From Drosophila persimilis (lineage: Eukaryota > Arthropoda > Insecta > Diptera > Drosophilidae): 64,000 nucleotides of DNA. The notes under the pieces were generated by a model. It had not been told where the DNA came from. It made no database searches and saw nothing but the letters and a program-made list of their open reading frames with translations. The stretch's first letter is position 1, and each line of letters starts with the position of its first letter. Positions 45,775 to 57,107 of this stretch are shown here, one piece after another. A program made the position numbers and the translations under genes. The DNA lies in NCBI RefSeq assembly GCF_003286085.1, contig NW_020825289.1:496001-560000 (forward strand). The letters run 5' to 3'.

Positions 45775-45918
45775 GATCAGCTGACAAGTGAACAAGCTAA
45801 AGCATCGGCATCTGGGGCTCAATGGGTGTGTTCAGTAAATGTTGCTGAGTTTCGAAGCTTAGTCAAAACCCTCGTCGGTGGAGTTAAAACAATTACATGG
45901 GGTTTTTTTAATTCAAAA
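45775..45918 (+). CDS. Nipped-A: Nipped-A internal exon 5 of 9 in window
   Basis: This 48-codon exon lies between TTTCAAG and AAA|GTATGT. The second half reads EFRSLVKTLVGGVKTITWG, which matches the TRRAP block CRSLVKTLVCGVKTITWG. The first half (SEQAKASASGAQWVCSVNV) belongs to the variable linker. Both flanking introns are short (70 and 59 bp), in sharp contrast to the transposon-filled introns on either side of exons 4-6. Confidence 0.92.
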
Positions 45919-45977
45919 GTATGTTTAAAATCGATTTTTTGTTGTTGTATTTTCCCTAATATCTTTTAAAGTTTCAG

Positions 45978-46175
45978 ATTTCTGATACAAGTCTTGTTAC
46001 ACAAGAAAAGCTTTTTAATCCAGAGATTTTATGTGTATATATTGACTTAGTTCATTTTGCAATGGAGGCTTTAGATATTTATACAATTAACGTTAATCCA
46101 AACCAACAGCGAACTTCAGGATTAATATCTAGAAGTAAAGAAGAAAAAGAAGTTCTGGAGCATTTCAGTGGCATT
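45978..46175 (+). CDS. Nipped-A: Nipped-A internal exon 6 of 9 in window
   Basis: This 66-codon exon in phase 0 starts after GTTTCAG. It reads LFNPEILCVYIDLVHFAMEA, then LDIYTINVNP, and ends SKEEKEVLEHFSGI before GTAAGT. Human TRRAP has AMQALDIYQVQ and MKEEKEVLEHFAGVF at the same positions. The downstream intron carries a full DINE element beginning within 15 bp of the donor site, at CGAGGGGGAACG. Confidence 0.94.
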
Positions 46176-46188
46176 GTAAGTAAAAAAA

Positions 46189-47281
46189 CGAGGGGGAACG
46201 TTGTGAGTTGCTGCGGAGACCGCAACTCTATATTTATACCCGATACTTAGTCAGTATGGCTCTCCTCCGGCAGACGCTGCTAATATTGAACGACACGACA
46301 AAGAGTGCTTGCGAGAGAGACAGAAAATCAGTCAAAACGTGTCGTCGCGCGCTGTGTACCGACTGAAAATGTATTTCTTACTTTTGGCTATAAAAATTAT
46401 CTGATCTGATCCAGATTTAGCAATCTGATAGATATGGTCATTCTCTATGATAGTGCGTTTTTAGTTTTCTCGAATCTGCAATATTGTGGATGCAACAGAT
46501 TTTCGTCCTTTGTGTGGGCGGAAGGGGGTGGGGCGAAATTTTGAGATATACGTTTTATAGTGAGATCTAACGGAAGTGCGGATACTAAATTTGGGTACTC
46601 TAGCGTTAATAGTCTCTGAGATTTGTGGATACCCTCAGATTTGCGTCTTTTGCGGGGGCGGAAGGGGGTGTGGCGAAATTTGGACACGAAACGGTCAAGG
46701 TCCGATATCACAGGAGTGTGGATACCAAATTTGGTTGCTCTGGCTTTTATAGGTTCTGAGATCCTTGAACTCATATTTTGCAATTGGCAAAACCGACCAA
46801 GAAACCTGTGTGTTAGAGAGAGACAGAGCGAGCAAGAATGAAATTGTTTTCTTGATTCTGGCTAAAATAATTATATGATCTGGTTCAGATTTTGCACTCT
46901 AAAAGATATAGTCATTATCTACGATTGTGCGTTTTTGGTTTTCTCGTATCTTTAAAATCGTGGATGCCACAGATTTTCGCTCTTTGTGGGGGCGGAAGTG
47001 GGCGGGGAGAAGTTTTGAAATATGTTTGTAGCAGTGACATATCACAGAAGTCTCGATCCAAAACATCGTTGCTCTAGCTCTTATAGTCTCTGAGCACTAG
47101 GCGCTAAAGGGGACGGACAGACGGACGTACAGACAGACATGGCTCAATCGACTCGGCTATTGATGCTGATCAAGAATATATATACTTTATGGGGTCGGAA
47201 ACGATTCCTTTGGACGTTACACACATCCACTTTTATCACAAATCTAATATACCCCAATACTCATTTTGAGTATCGGTTATA
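46189..47281 (-). mobile_element. DINE-like repeat, full length
   Basis: It runs from CGAGGGGGAACGTTGTGAG to TTTGAGTATCGGTTATA, in reverse orientation to the 30556 copy, with all internal blocks present. It starts only 13 bp after the Nipped-A exon 6 boundary. Its GGAC microsatellite is short (GGACGGACAGACGGACGTAC at 47112). Confidence 0.75.
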
Positions 47282-48087
47282 ATAAAACACTCGTTTGACT
47301 GATTGAGCAGCGCTTGTTTATCAAAAAACGTTCATGCATGAAAATCACCAGAATAAACTCTGTGCGTTGACGGATACTTGCTGAAGCACATACGATCGGT
47401 GCTCCACTCAAACTTTACATATCTTGAGGTGTCAGCTCGTATGATTTTGCTCATGAGCGGTCGGGACGAGACTGTTCTTGATTGCGTTTGTGTGCGTAAA
47501 ACTTAAATGTGACTTTTTGCAGTCTCTGATGTTTATGGCGCTTCTTATGTTGATATTTACTTAATGGGTTCAGAGCTGCCTCCTTGAAACCAATCACGAT
47601 TTTACCTGGGGAAAATATTTTTGCTCTCTTCTCATTAAAGTCTTTCAAAAAACAGACCTTACTTTTAGATTGTGGCACATGGTAACTGATGTAAGCATCT
47701 TAAACCAGATGCTAGGTAACCATCTGGAAAATTTGGATTAACTTTGCGCCTTATGTTAATAATACATACATATAATATTTATAATAATCAATAATCATAA
47801 GCTAGCCTTCCTGATTTAAAGAAGATAGTTGTCGATAGTTTTAGTCTGATCATTTCCACATTATGAGAGAATGTAACTAAAAAAAAGTTAGGATCAATCG
47901 ACTATGGCTGCTTACGTATTATATATATTATATATAATATATTATATAAAATAGTTTGGGGTCATCGTCGTGACCCAATGAAATATTTTGTGTCGTCGTC
48001 GCTCGAAGTTTTATTTTGGGTCGTCCCCGACAAAATGTTTGACCGATAAAAATTTTCTGCACGTTCAATTTTGAGAAATCGAGGTCC
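47282..48087. other. Intron sequence without recognisable feature
   Basis: AT-rich, with an alternating TATA-type run at 47928-47955. No coding or repeat family is recognised. Confidence 0.45.
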
Positions 48088-48500
48088 ATCGAGGAGATTT
48101 TTTTTATACTTAAAACGAGTATAGAGTATTTTATATTTGTGCGGAAAATAGATGCGTGTAACGCGCTAAAAGAAGAGTTTCCGACCATAAAGTATTTATA
48201 TTCTTGATCAGCATCAATAGCCGAGTCGATTGGGCAATATCTGTCTGTTCGCAACAAAATTTTGTATCCAGACTCTTGTAATATCACACTGAATGACGTT
48301 TGTTTCCGCCCCCACAAAGATAGAAATCTGTGGAATCCACAATTTAGAAGATACGAGAAAAACGCAGAATCGTAGAGAATAACCATATCTTCCAGACTGC
48401 AGTATTTGAAACTATTACAGCCAGACGGAACAAATGAAATTTCAGTGACTACATAGCGTGGCCACGCCGCTTACTTACTCTCTTTCTCACACACTCTGTT
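48088..48500 (+). mobile_element. Old diverged DINE-like fragment
   Basis: Shared blocks include ATTCTTGATCAGCATCAATA, GCCGAGTCGATTGGGCA and CGCAGAATCGTAGAGAAT, but with many substitutions and deletions, so this copy is older than the others. Confidence 0.65.
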
Positions 48501-48669
48501 TCGTGTCACATTTCAGTTATAATAGTTTCTTCACGTAAATTCTTGATAAGTCGCGTTATATCGAATTTATTTTTTGTGGCTAGGACAAGTTAGACGCAAC
48601 CCCCGTCTTGCGCCCTATACAATACTATAATAATATATTATTTTTGAACTTTTATTATTTATTCCACAG

Positions 48670-49287
48670 TTCCTTATGATGCATTCGCAGAACTTTCAAG
48701 AAATATTTGCAACTACAATCAATTTTTTGGTGGAGAGAATCTATAAAAATCAATCCCTGCAAGTAATAGCCAACTCGTTTTTAGCTAATCCAACAACATC
48801 GCCGCTTTTTGCCACCGTTTTGGTGGAATATCTTTTGGAAAAAATGGAAGAAATGGGATCAAACGTTGAGCGATCTAATTTGTATCTACGGTTGTTTAAA
48901 CTTGTTTTTGGAAGCGTCAGTCTCTTTCCTGTCGAAAACGAACAGATGTTACGCCCGCATCTTCACAAAATAGTTATCCGCTCAATGGAATTAGCATTGA
49001 TTTCTGATGAGCCGTACAACTATTTTTTACTACTGAGGGCATTGTTTAGATCTATAGGTGGCGGCAGTCATGACTTACTGTACCAAGAATTTTTACCTCT
49101 ATTACCAAATTTATTGGAAGGTCTAAATCGATTACAAAGTGGATTTCATAAGCAACATATGCGGGATCTTTTTGTGGAGCTTTGTTTGACTGTACCGGTT
49201 CGACTGTCATCTTTACTGCCTTATTTACCAATGCTAATGGATCCATTAGTTTCTGCTTTAAATGGTTCACCTACTTTAATCAGTCAG
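48670..49287 (+). CDS. Nipped-A: Nipped-A internal exon 7 of 9 in window
   Basis: An open 206-codon exon encodes a highly conserved part of the TRRAP HEAT solenoid. It reads NSFLANPTTSPLFATVLVEY, EMGSNVERSNLYLRLFKLVF, LRALFRSIGGGSHDLLYQEF and LCLTVPVRLSSLLPYLPMLM, each nearly identical in human TRRAP as I recall it. It begins FLMMHSQNF after TTCCACAG and ends LISQ at CAG|GTAAG. Length and phase are clean multiples of three. It is followed by a 4.2-kb intron with CR1 debris. Confidence 0.97.
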
Positions 49288-49369
49288 GTAAGTTTTTATA
49301 TTTACAATTATTTTACATTTATAAGCTTACAATAATAAGAAAGTAATTTTAAGATAGTAGTAAGATACG

Positions 49370-49995
49370 TAGGAGCCTCAGCATTCTTTTCCGGGAAGGT
49401 TTTGCATTTGCTTCCCACGTTATTGTGTTTGTCGAAACCTGATTAAAGCCGGAAATTCTTAGTTCCGAGGTTTTGGCAGGTCATTACACAAATTTTAGAA
49501 AGGACCCTTCGTCTTGACGTGCAGGAGGGTTTCTGATTGCAGTGGACTCTAACTTCGCGTCGGAACAGTCCAAGTTCAACAGGAACTGGAGTTCCTGTGT
49601 GTAAAACTGATTCTTCCCGCTTTCGCTATATTCATCACTTACTCGTTTATTTTACTTTCTGCTGATATCTCTATTTATGAGCAGCACTTGTCCGCTTTAA
49701 CCGTTGTCTCTTAACTTTGTTGACGGCTTGCTTGACCTGTCCATATCTCAAGTCAACCATGTGAAAAATTCCTTGGGTCGATTGCTTGATCTGTGCTTCG
49801 TTACAGATCCGACCATATTGTTGTTAACCCAAGTCCTTCCGCTATACCCGAAGACGCCTACCATCCTACTAAATATAGGACCAACTGAAACTAGAAAGTG
49901 TCCTCTGCTTTCGTATAGCCTAGTTTGCGAAGCTTACTTAATAACCTCATTAGGGATTTTGATTGGTCCGCCTTGTACTTGTGCACTGATGCTAT
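49370..49995 (+). mobile_element. CR1-like element fragment, endonuclease part
   Basis: The nucleotide sequence matches 62175-62335 and 63310-63900 of the terminal CR1-like element, with shared runs such as CTTAGTTCCGAGGTTTTGGC and GATTGCAGTGGACTCTA. Translated pieces are LIAVDS-type and NFVDGLLDLSIS followed by RLLDLCFVTDP. It is internally deleted and frameshifted, and it ends near a DINE fragment. Confidence 0.7.
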
Positions 49996-50009
49996 AAAAC
50001 TGATGAATT

Positions 50010-50370
50010 TGAACCAGATCGTATCATTATTGTACCCAGAATGAAGAAAACAATTTCATTTCTTCTCGCTCTGTTTCTCTCTAACACACACTTTTCATGG
50101 TCGGCTCTGCCTACCGCAAAAAGTGAGCGCCTAGATCTCAGGGACTACAAGAGCTAGAGCAACCAAATTTGGTATCCACACTCCTGTTATATCAAACCTG
50201 CACAAGTGTATTTCAAAATTTCGGCCCACCCCTTTCCGCCCCCGCAAAGAACGAAAATCTTTGGCATCCACAAATCGCAAAGACTATTAGAGCTAGAGCA
50301 ACAAAATTTTGTATCTATACTCTTGTTAGATCTCACTGTTACATGTGTATTTCAAATTTTAGCCCACCCC
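50010..50370 (+). mobile_element. DINE-like fragment
   Basis: It carries AATCGTATCATTATTG-like and CTCGCTCTGTTTCTCTCTAA blocks and three repeats of the CACTCCTGTTATATC/CGCAAAGA pattern. It corresponds to the middle of the DINE and joins the tail of a minus-strand CR1 copy at 50371. Confidence 0.65.
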
Positions 50371-50374
50371 CACA

Positions 50375-52535
50375 CAATATTTATTTATGTATTTAATTAA
50401 CAATTATCTGTTAATAATAGTACTTAATTACAAAAGGGGGAAAGAGGAGAAGTTTAAAGTTAGTTAAATTTTAGGTGATTATAAATGTTGAATGCTATCA
50501 GTTTAAAGGACAGTTCAGGGGATAAGGTATATCAGAGGCATATAACCCTAAAAGGTTAGTGTGAGGCATAATTATACCTACATATGGGTAAGCGGATTGG
50601 CCTAAAAGTACGGATAGGTCTAGATGGGACGGCCAAGTCAATCTGACCCAAGAGAGTTTGGGAGTCAACAATCCCGAGAAGCAGCTTGTGCACGAACATT
50701 ACATATTCTGCGATGGTGCAACGACGGCAGGTCAATTAGATTTAATACAGCGGGCTCCACACACAAAAACAATACTCTAATATAGGACGTACTACCGAGA
50801 TATATAGTTTTTTCGTAACGTACGGGTCGTCAAACTCCTTAAAGCAACGCTTGATAAACAACCTTAGCTTTATTTACTGTTGCAGCTATGTGGCTGTTAA
50901 AACACATCTTATGATCAAAAAGGACTCCGGGGTCATTTGAACTCGAAATTCGCTCGAGAACATGATTTCCTAGCACATATGATACAAAATGTGGGGCGCG
51001 ACGATAAAATGTCATAAGTTTGAATTTAGAAAGGTTCAGAAAAGGAAGTAGTTGGAGGTAGTTGAACAGCACAATAGTAGTTCACTTAGATCCAGTTGAA
51101 GGCGTGTGTGCAAATACTAATCAGAGTAAGGCAGACTAATTTTAACATCATCAGCATACATTATTATAGTAGAGTATGTTATAAATTGAGGTAGGTCATT
51201 CACACATAAAATAAAAAGAAGCGGGCCCAGATGACTTCCTTGTATCACTCCTGGAGTAACATTAACAATATTTGACAACACATTAGAAAACAAAACACGT
51301 TGACGAAATCCAATCTAGACGTTCGTTGGGAATCCTAATAAAGAGAGCTTGTGAATAAGCAGAGCATGGTTCACAGAATCGAATGCCTTGCTGAAGTCCG
51401 TAAAAACTACATCCGTCTGCAAACCAATTTGAAAACCACGGTGGATTAGGTTAGAAAACTCAAGAAGGTTAGTCGATGTTGAACGATGTCTGAAAAAACC
51501 GCGTTGCGGCGGAGATATCAAGCTGCAACAAAGATGTTGCGGTTGCCGGGTGACCAGGAACTCATAGTTTTCCATATTTGATAGAGACAAGACTGTTCCA
51601 AAGAGAAAGGCCAAAGGTTTGCAAATGGACTGGGCACAGTGTTTTAAAATTCGATTGGAAAAAGGTAGCGAATAAATTTGCAATACCAACAGCATATGCT
51701 TTTGTTTTGTTCTGGTAATGAAGGAAAGGAGGAAAAGCATTTGACCACACGGTGTAACAAATGGTTCCGATGGATAAAGGTGGGAGGCAGACCTACCAAT
51801 CGGATTAGGTTGCAAGAGATTGGTATCATTATGCGAAATTTTCAAAATGGGCAAAATTGTCGCACAGCCAGCAGCTAAGGAATGGATCACCAATGATTAC
51901 ACCACCAAATTCGCATTTCTTTGCATTGCAAACAATTGCCATTTTAGACAGCAGTAGACTCACTGTGCACGAATAATAAAAGCACAGAGTGAAATGGGAG
52001 AACAGACAGCAGAGCGAGCCGAGAATCAGAATCAGAGAATCAGCAGCAGCGGCAATATTTCAGAGCAGACGATCCAACAAAGTGCAGGGAAGGAACTCAC
52101 CAAAGCAGAGACAACAAAAGTATAGTCCAAAAAGAAGAAGAACTACGTAATCCAGAGAGAGTGAGAGCAAGAATACGAGCAGCAGGCCCGCTTATGCTTT
52201 CAAGAAAGTGTAGGCGATGCAAACGCTGATGCTCGAGAACTGTGCACTGTTGCACCGAAGAAACGATAACCAAAAGCAGACTGAGTAAAAGCAATAACAA
52301 ATTGCCTGCACGAGTCCGTTATTACGTTGCGATATAGTATTTGTATTAAAAACTTGTTTACAAACGAAACACTGGTGATTAACCCAAATTATAATCAATA
52401 TTCAAATCAAATCAATGAGATTCGATGATATACCAAAACAAAATGACAACCATGTTGTATGATATTTAAACAAAGGTGAGATAATGCAGGAGCAAGAAAA
52501 ACACGACCCGCTAAAGAAAGAGCTAGAAGCGAAGA
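50375..52535 (-). mobile_element. CR1-like element, inverted copy with internal deletion
   Basis: On the minus strand it starts CGCTTCTAGCTC at 52535 and ends in AATAAATA near 50380, the same ends as the 1420-5905 copy. It has the 5' UTR, the start of ORF1 (to KISHNDTNLLQPNPIG at 51830) and then RT sequence (RHRSTSTNLLEFSN, VFTDFSKAFDSVNHALL). The ORF1 C-terminus and the whole endonuclease are missing. The palm YADD area is decayed; LNLSKFKLMTFYRRAPHFV follows at 51030. It is about half the length of the other copy. Confidence 0.8.
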
Positions 52536-52554
52536 CAAAATACAAACTAAAAAT

Positions 52555-52803
52555 GCACCATCATAAAGAATGACCAAACCCAGATAGGTTAGTGTAGCCA
52601 CACTAACCATGTACTGAGTATAAATGTAGAGTTGCGGTCGCGGCATATTTCTAAGTTCTTTACACTGTCTTTGATTCTTCTTGCTTCCGCCTGATCTAAG
52701 GAATCGTTTATAATTCCTCTCCATAAAAAAGGTAGCAGGTCTGACGAAAAATTAAATTATAGAGGTATAGCAAAGTTATCCGCTATTCCTAAAATCCTTT
52801 AAT
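52555..52803 (+). mobile_element. Small DINE end and CR1 RT fragments
   Basis: 52555-52650 contains AGTATAAATGTAGAGTTGCGG, the 3' end of the DINE. 52690-52803 translates in plus frame as ESFIIPLHKKGSRSD, then NYRGIAKLSAIPKIL, the CR1 RT finger block seen at 4470-4560. The two scraps are joined without spacer sequence of known origin. Confidence 0.6.
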
Positions 52804-53460
52804 TTCAGCCTTTAATTTCCTAATTTCGGTATTAACATAGTCCCTCGGTCGGTTAGGCGGGAGGAGGGCTGCGTTATGCCTGGGATCCAAGCGTAACAGC
52901 CTTCTGCTGTGATCAGTTGACATATAACCATTTCTTGTACGGATGCGTTTTATATCATTTAACGATAAATTGATCTCTGGATAAAACTGAAATGAACACA
53001 TGCAAATTTCTGTGTCATGATTTTCTTATTTATTTCATGTCACCCGTATTTTTTGGTAAACCCCTGGAACATTTTTTTTTACTTTGACCAGATGTTTTGA
53101 ACGCATAGAAGGGAAGTATTTCTGACACCACCGGCTCGTTACAATACCTACTTCAACTATTATAAGATGATGCCTATCTATCTATTAGATTTTAGAATCT
53201 ACTACAGCCACCTAATTAAACTTTAAGGAATCAACGAGCCTGTTTCCCAGAAAAATCCACTTTGTTTATGTTGATGTGCAGACATAGGATTGTTAAAGAT
53301 ATGACGCCCCTAAAACACAGTTTGTTCACACTAGACTTTACGTAGTGCAAACGATGCTTAAGTCTTAGAAAAATAAGACAAAAAATATATTTATCTATAT
53401 ATGTAACTAATAAATACATGCTTTCTTATAATTTAATATAGCTACAATTTCTAATTTTAG
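52804..53460. other. Intron sequence without recognisable feature
   Basis: AT-rich, no coding similarity seen. It ends with the TTTCTAATTTTAG acceptor of exon 8. Confidence 0.45.
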
Positions 53461-54853
53461 GGACTAAGAACATTGGAACTCTGCGTTGACAATTTGCAGC
53501 CTGATTTTTTATATGATCACATACAACCAGTTAGAGCGGCGTTGATGCAAGCCCTTTGGAAAACTTTACGAAATCAGGACAATGCCGCCCTTGTTGCTTT
53601 TCGCGTTCTTGGAAAATTTGGAGGTGGCAATCGCAAAATGATGGTGGAACCACAGACTCTACATTATGATCAAAATGAAAAACCAATCATTTCCATTATA
53701 ACATACTTTCAAGAATATGAAACTCCAATCGAATTTCCCGTGGACGAAGCGATTCATTCTGCATTTAAAGCATTAGGGTCTAATTCTACTGATCAGTTTT
53801 ATAGGCGTCAAAGCTGGGAAGTAATCAGATGTTTTTTAGCAGCGTTCATTAGTTTGGATGATGAGAAACATACGTTGCTAAAACTGTTTACCCATGCAGA
53901 CTTTGTGGAAAGCAATATAATGAATTGGTCAATATTTCAACATAAAGTTGAGGATGTTAGTGTGCGTGGAACTCATCAGACTGCTCTTATTGGAATGTTA
54001 GTAGCTTCAGCGACGAAAGACTTGCGAGATTCTGTTTGTCCAGTAATGGCAGCTGTTGTAAGACATTATACAATGGTAGCTATTGCACAACAGGCGGGTC
54101 CGTTTCCTCAAAAAGGCTACCAAGTCTCTAATGGCATAGATCCCATGGTTCTAATCGATGCATTAGCTGCTTGCATGGGTCACGAAGAAAAGGAACTATG
54201 CAAACCTGGCATAGCTTGCATGGGAATAATTCTTGATACTGCCACAAATATAATGGGAAATAAAGAAAGAGCATGTAGATTACCTTTAATCCAGTATTTG
54301 GCAGAAAAAATGACATCCTTATGCTATGATCGACCTTGGTATTCAAAGGTTGGTGGCTGTCAAGCCATTCAGTTTTTATGTAAGCATATGTCTCTGCGTG
54401 CTCTATATCAACATCTCTTCAACTTTTTGAAAGCATTCATGTTTGTGTTAATGGACCTAGAGGGAGATGTTTCCAATGGGGCCATCGAAATTACAAAAAA
54501 TTACATGAAGACCGTGCTGGAAATTTGCTTAAGCCCTATTAGTGTAAGTTATAAAAATGATGATCTTAAAGACTTGCAAACAAAGGCCACATATGAAGTT
54601 ATTCACGAACTAGTTCGACATATTACAAGTCCTAATGGGATTGTAAGAGAGGAATCTATGATACTCTTAAAGCATATAGGAGCAATTCAATCTAAAACAG
54701 TATCGGAAGTTATGGACCCACATAAAGATGTACTCGCTGATATAATACCACCAAAAAAACATTTGTTGAGACATCAACCAGCCAATGCACAAATCGGATT
54801 AATGGATGGAAACACGTTTTGTACCACCTTGGAACCAAGATTGTTTACGATTG
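53461..54853 (+). CDS. Nipped-A: Nipped-A internal exon 8 of 9 in window
   Basis: This is the largest exon here, 464 codons plus one base. It starts GLRTLELCVDNLQPDFLYDH, as in TRRAP, and includes VLGKFGGGNRKMM, RHYTMVAIAQQAGPF and MDPHKDVLADIIPPKKHLLR-type text. It ends with HQPANAQIGLMDGNTFCTTL before G|GTAAGT. The central part is less conserved than the ends, as expected for HEAT-repeat loops. The open leucine- and aromatic-rich helical pattern fits the solenoid that surrounds the activator-binding surface in SAGA and Tip60. No frameshift or stop is present. The next exon lies 6.3 kb away behind a BEL element. Confidence 0.97.
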
Positions 54854-55389
54854 GTAAGTAATGATTTCTATACCTTTACAGCGCCCTAAAATTAGGCAAG
54901 ACTTTCCAATGCAGGCTCTGTAATGACTCCTTAAGACCGGGTAGTGTCGGTTGTCAGGTCTGAAATTTTGGGAATCATATCTTTAGTTATTGTGGTCGTT
55001 GTTCGTGTTTCGTGATCCTTTGCAGGGGACGAGCATATTCCAAATGCGGTGTTATTCTTGATCCTTAGTGCTGAGTTAGGTATTACCTTGTTGCAAGTGC
55101 TGGATGCAAATCTGCGAAGAGCTGTTTGGAACCATGTTCTTGAGTTAGTTTATAAAGTTTATAAGTTAAAAAGTATGAAAAGTGGGAAGTCTACATAGGT
55201 AGTTTAAAACCAGCTTTGGTGATTATACGGAAATCTTAACATTTTCCAGCTTTTTTATAAAAAGTGTTTTAATGTATCCGAGCTTTTTTTATGGAGGCTT
55301 TGTAATTAAGAAGGCAATGGGACTCAGCTTTCATTCAAATCTTTGTTAAGTTTGTACAGATAAAACAGATTAAATAAAAGCATTACGAC
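54854..55389. other. Intron sequence without recognisable feature
   Basis: No protein similarity in any frame. The stretch 54900-55180 is less AT-rich than its surroundings and could be old transposon sequence, but I cannot name it. Confidence 0.4.
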
Positions 55390-55888
55390 TGCAACTCTAC
55401 ATTTATACCCGATACATAGTCAGTATGGCTACATTGAGCGACCAAGAGTGCGTGCCGGAGAGACAGAAAACGTGTCTGAACGTAGCCACTGCAAATTGAT
55501 TTGTTCCTTTTGTTATAAAAATTATCCGAACTGATCGAGATTCGACAAGTTGGTAGATATGGCCATTCTTTATGATTGTGTGTTTTCAGTTTTCACGTGT
55601 CTTTAATATTGAGGATGCCACCGATTTTCGCACTTTGTAGGGACGGAAGGGGGTGAGGCGAAATTTTGAAATACACGTTTTATAGTTAGATCTAACAGGA
55701 GTTTGGATACCAAATTTGGTTACTCTAGCCTTTATAGTATCTAAAATTTGTGGATGCCCCAGATTTTCGTCCTTTGCGGTCGAGGAAGGGGGGTGTTTGG
55801 TTGTTTTAGCTCTTATAGTCTCTGAGATATAACCGCTCATTTTTAGCAATAGAGAGAGACAGAGCGAGAAAGAATGTAATTGTGAGCG
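55390..55888 (-). mobile_element. DINE-like fragment
   Basis: It reads GCAACTCTACATTTATACCC, TTAGCAATAGAGAGAGACAG and several CTCTGAGATA blocks in reverse orientation. Both ends are missing. It abuts BEL integrase sequence at 55889. Confidence 0.65.
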
Positions 55889-56320
55889 AGGGGGGATGCA
55901 TTTCCAATCGATTCCACTAGAAACGCAGAGATGTGACACAGCCGATGTATGAGGATCGCTGAGGAACATTTGCCGAAGCTCCAAAAGCTAATTTTTTGCT
56001 CCTACAAAATTTGTAGCGTTGTCTGACCAGATGATTCGAGGTTTGGGACGTAGACTTATAAAACGCCTTAATGCTGCCAGAAAGGATTCTGTTGATAGAT
56101 CCCGAACGACTTCCAAATGAGTTGCTGTGGTGCTAAAGCATACGAAGACAGCGATGTAACATTTGATAGGAGGCCTGCTTCTGACTTCCGACTTGTGATA
56201 AAAGGGTCCTCAAAAATCAACGCCCGTTGTGTGGAATGCTGGATTAGTCCTTACGCGATCCGCAGGCAAGTTTCCCGTGATATGTTCCGTCAGCACTAGC
56301 TTCAAACGAAAGCATCTAAC

Positions 56321-57107
56321 CAAAGACTATACAATACCAAGATGTTGCATGAGCGACCAAAAAGCTGTTCTATGGCGGGTCCTAACATTAGAACCCAAAA
56401 GGAACGAGGGAGCGCGCGGGGTTTCAATTCCCTTTTCGCCTGTACTTCGTCTCTACCGCGACCCCGCTGCCCATCGGTTTCGTCTGTTCGGCAATTCTGG
56501 AATCTCGAGCCTCAGCACCGTCGAAGCGGTGGTCGCGGATCGCCGATGTCTTTGGAGCGGCACAGTGGGAAAATTCGATTGGAAAATTCTCTATTAGAAT
56601 TTATCTAAAGCACTCATACAATTTTTTTTACTATTTCGGCTGAGTCCCACTGTGCCGCGCCAAAGACGTCAGCGACCACGCTGCCCTACGGTTTCGGCAC
56701 GCAGACGATTCATATTTTGTTTTTGTATTCTTTCTCTCGAGACACACCGACTCGACGCTGACCGAGGCATTGACGAAGCCGAGTAGCATTTCGGAGGCGA
56801 AGGTAGCGTAAAAGAGAATTGAAGTAATAGCCCCGCGCGCCCGTACCATGAAGCGTCAAACGAAAATTGACAAAGAATTTGTTCCTCATGCAACATCTTG
56901 GTATTGTATAGTCTTTGATCTAACACATTTGCGAATGATTCCCGCAACATATTTGCGTCCACCACTATTACGCAAATATGTTGCGGGAATGATTCGCAAA
57001 TGTGTTAGATCAAAGACTATACAATACCAAGATGTTGCATGAGGAACAAATTCTTTGTCAATTTTCGTTTGACGCTTCATGGTACGGGCGCGCGGGGCTA
57101 TTACTTC
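56321..57107. mobile_element. Foldback/hairpin element inserted in the BEL integrase
   Basis: The insert has two parts: the 444-bp module shared with the foldback at 40101-42035 (56321-56764) and a hairpin made of 138-bp arms (56821-57107). The 33 bases at 56321-56353 recur inside the right arm at 57011-57043. No transposase is encoded. On both sides BEL integrase sequence continues, with about 20 codons lost at the insertion. Confidence 0.7.
56821..57107. repeat. 138-bp near-perfect inverted repeat with 11-bp spacer
   Basis: 56821-56958 is the reverse complement of 56970-57107 with one visible mismatch (GAATGATTCCC against GAATCATTCCC). The spacer at 56959-56969 is CCACCACTATT. The arms start GAAGTAATAGCCCCGCG and end ATTACTTC. 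Confidence 0.95.

Noticed and set aside
47928..47955. Long alternating TATA run as a promoter
   Set aside because: It lies in an intron next to AT-rich sequence, with no initiator, downstream ORF or conserved spacing. Low-complexity DNA explains it.
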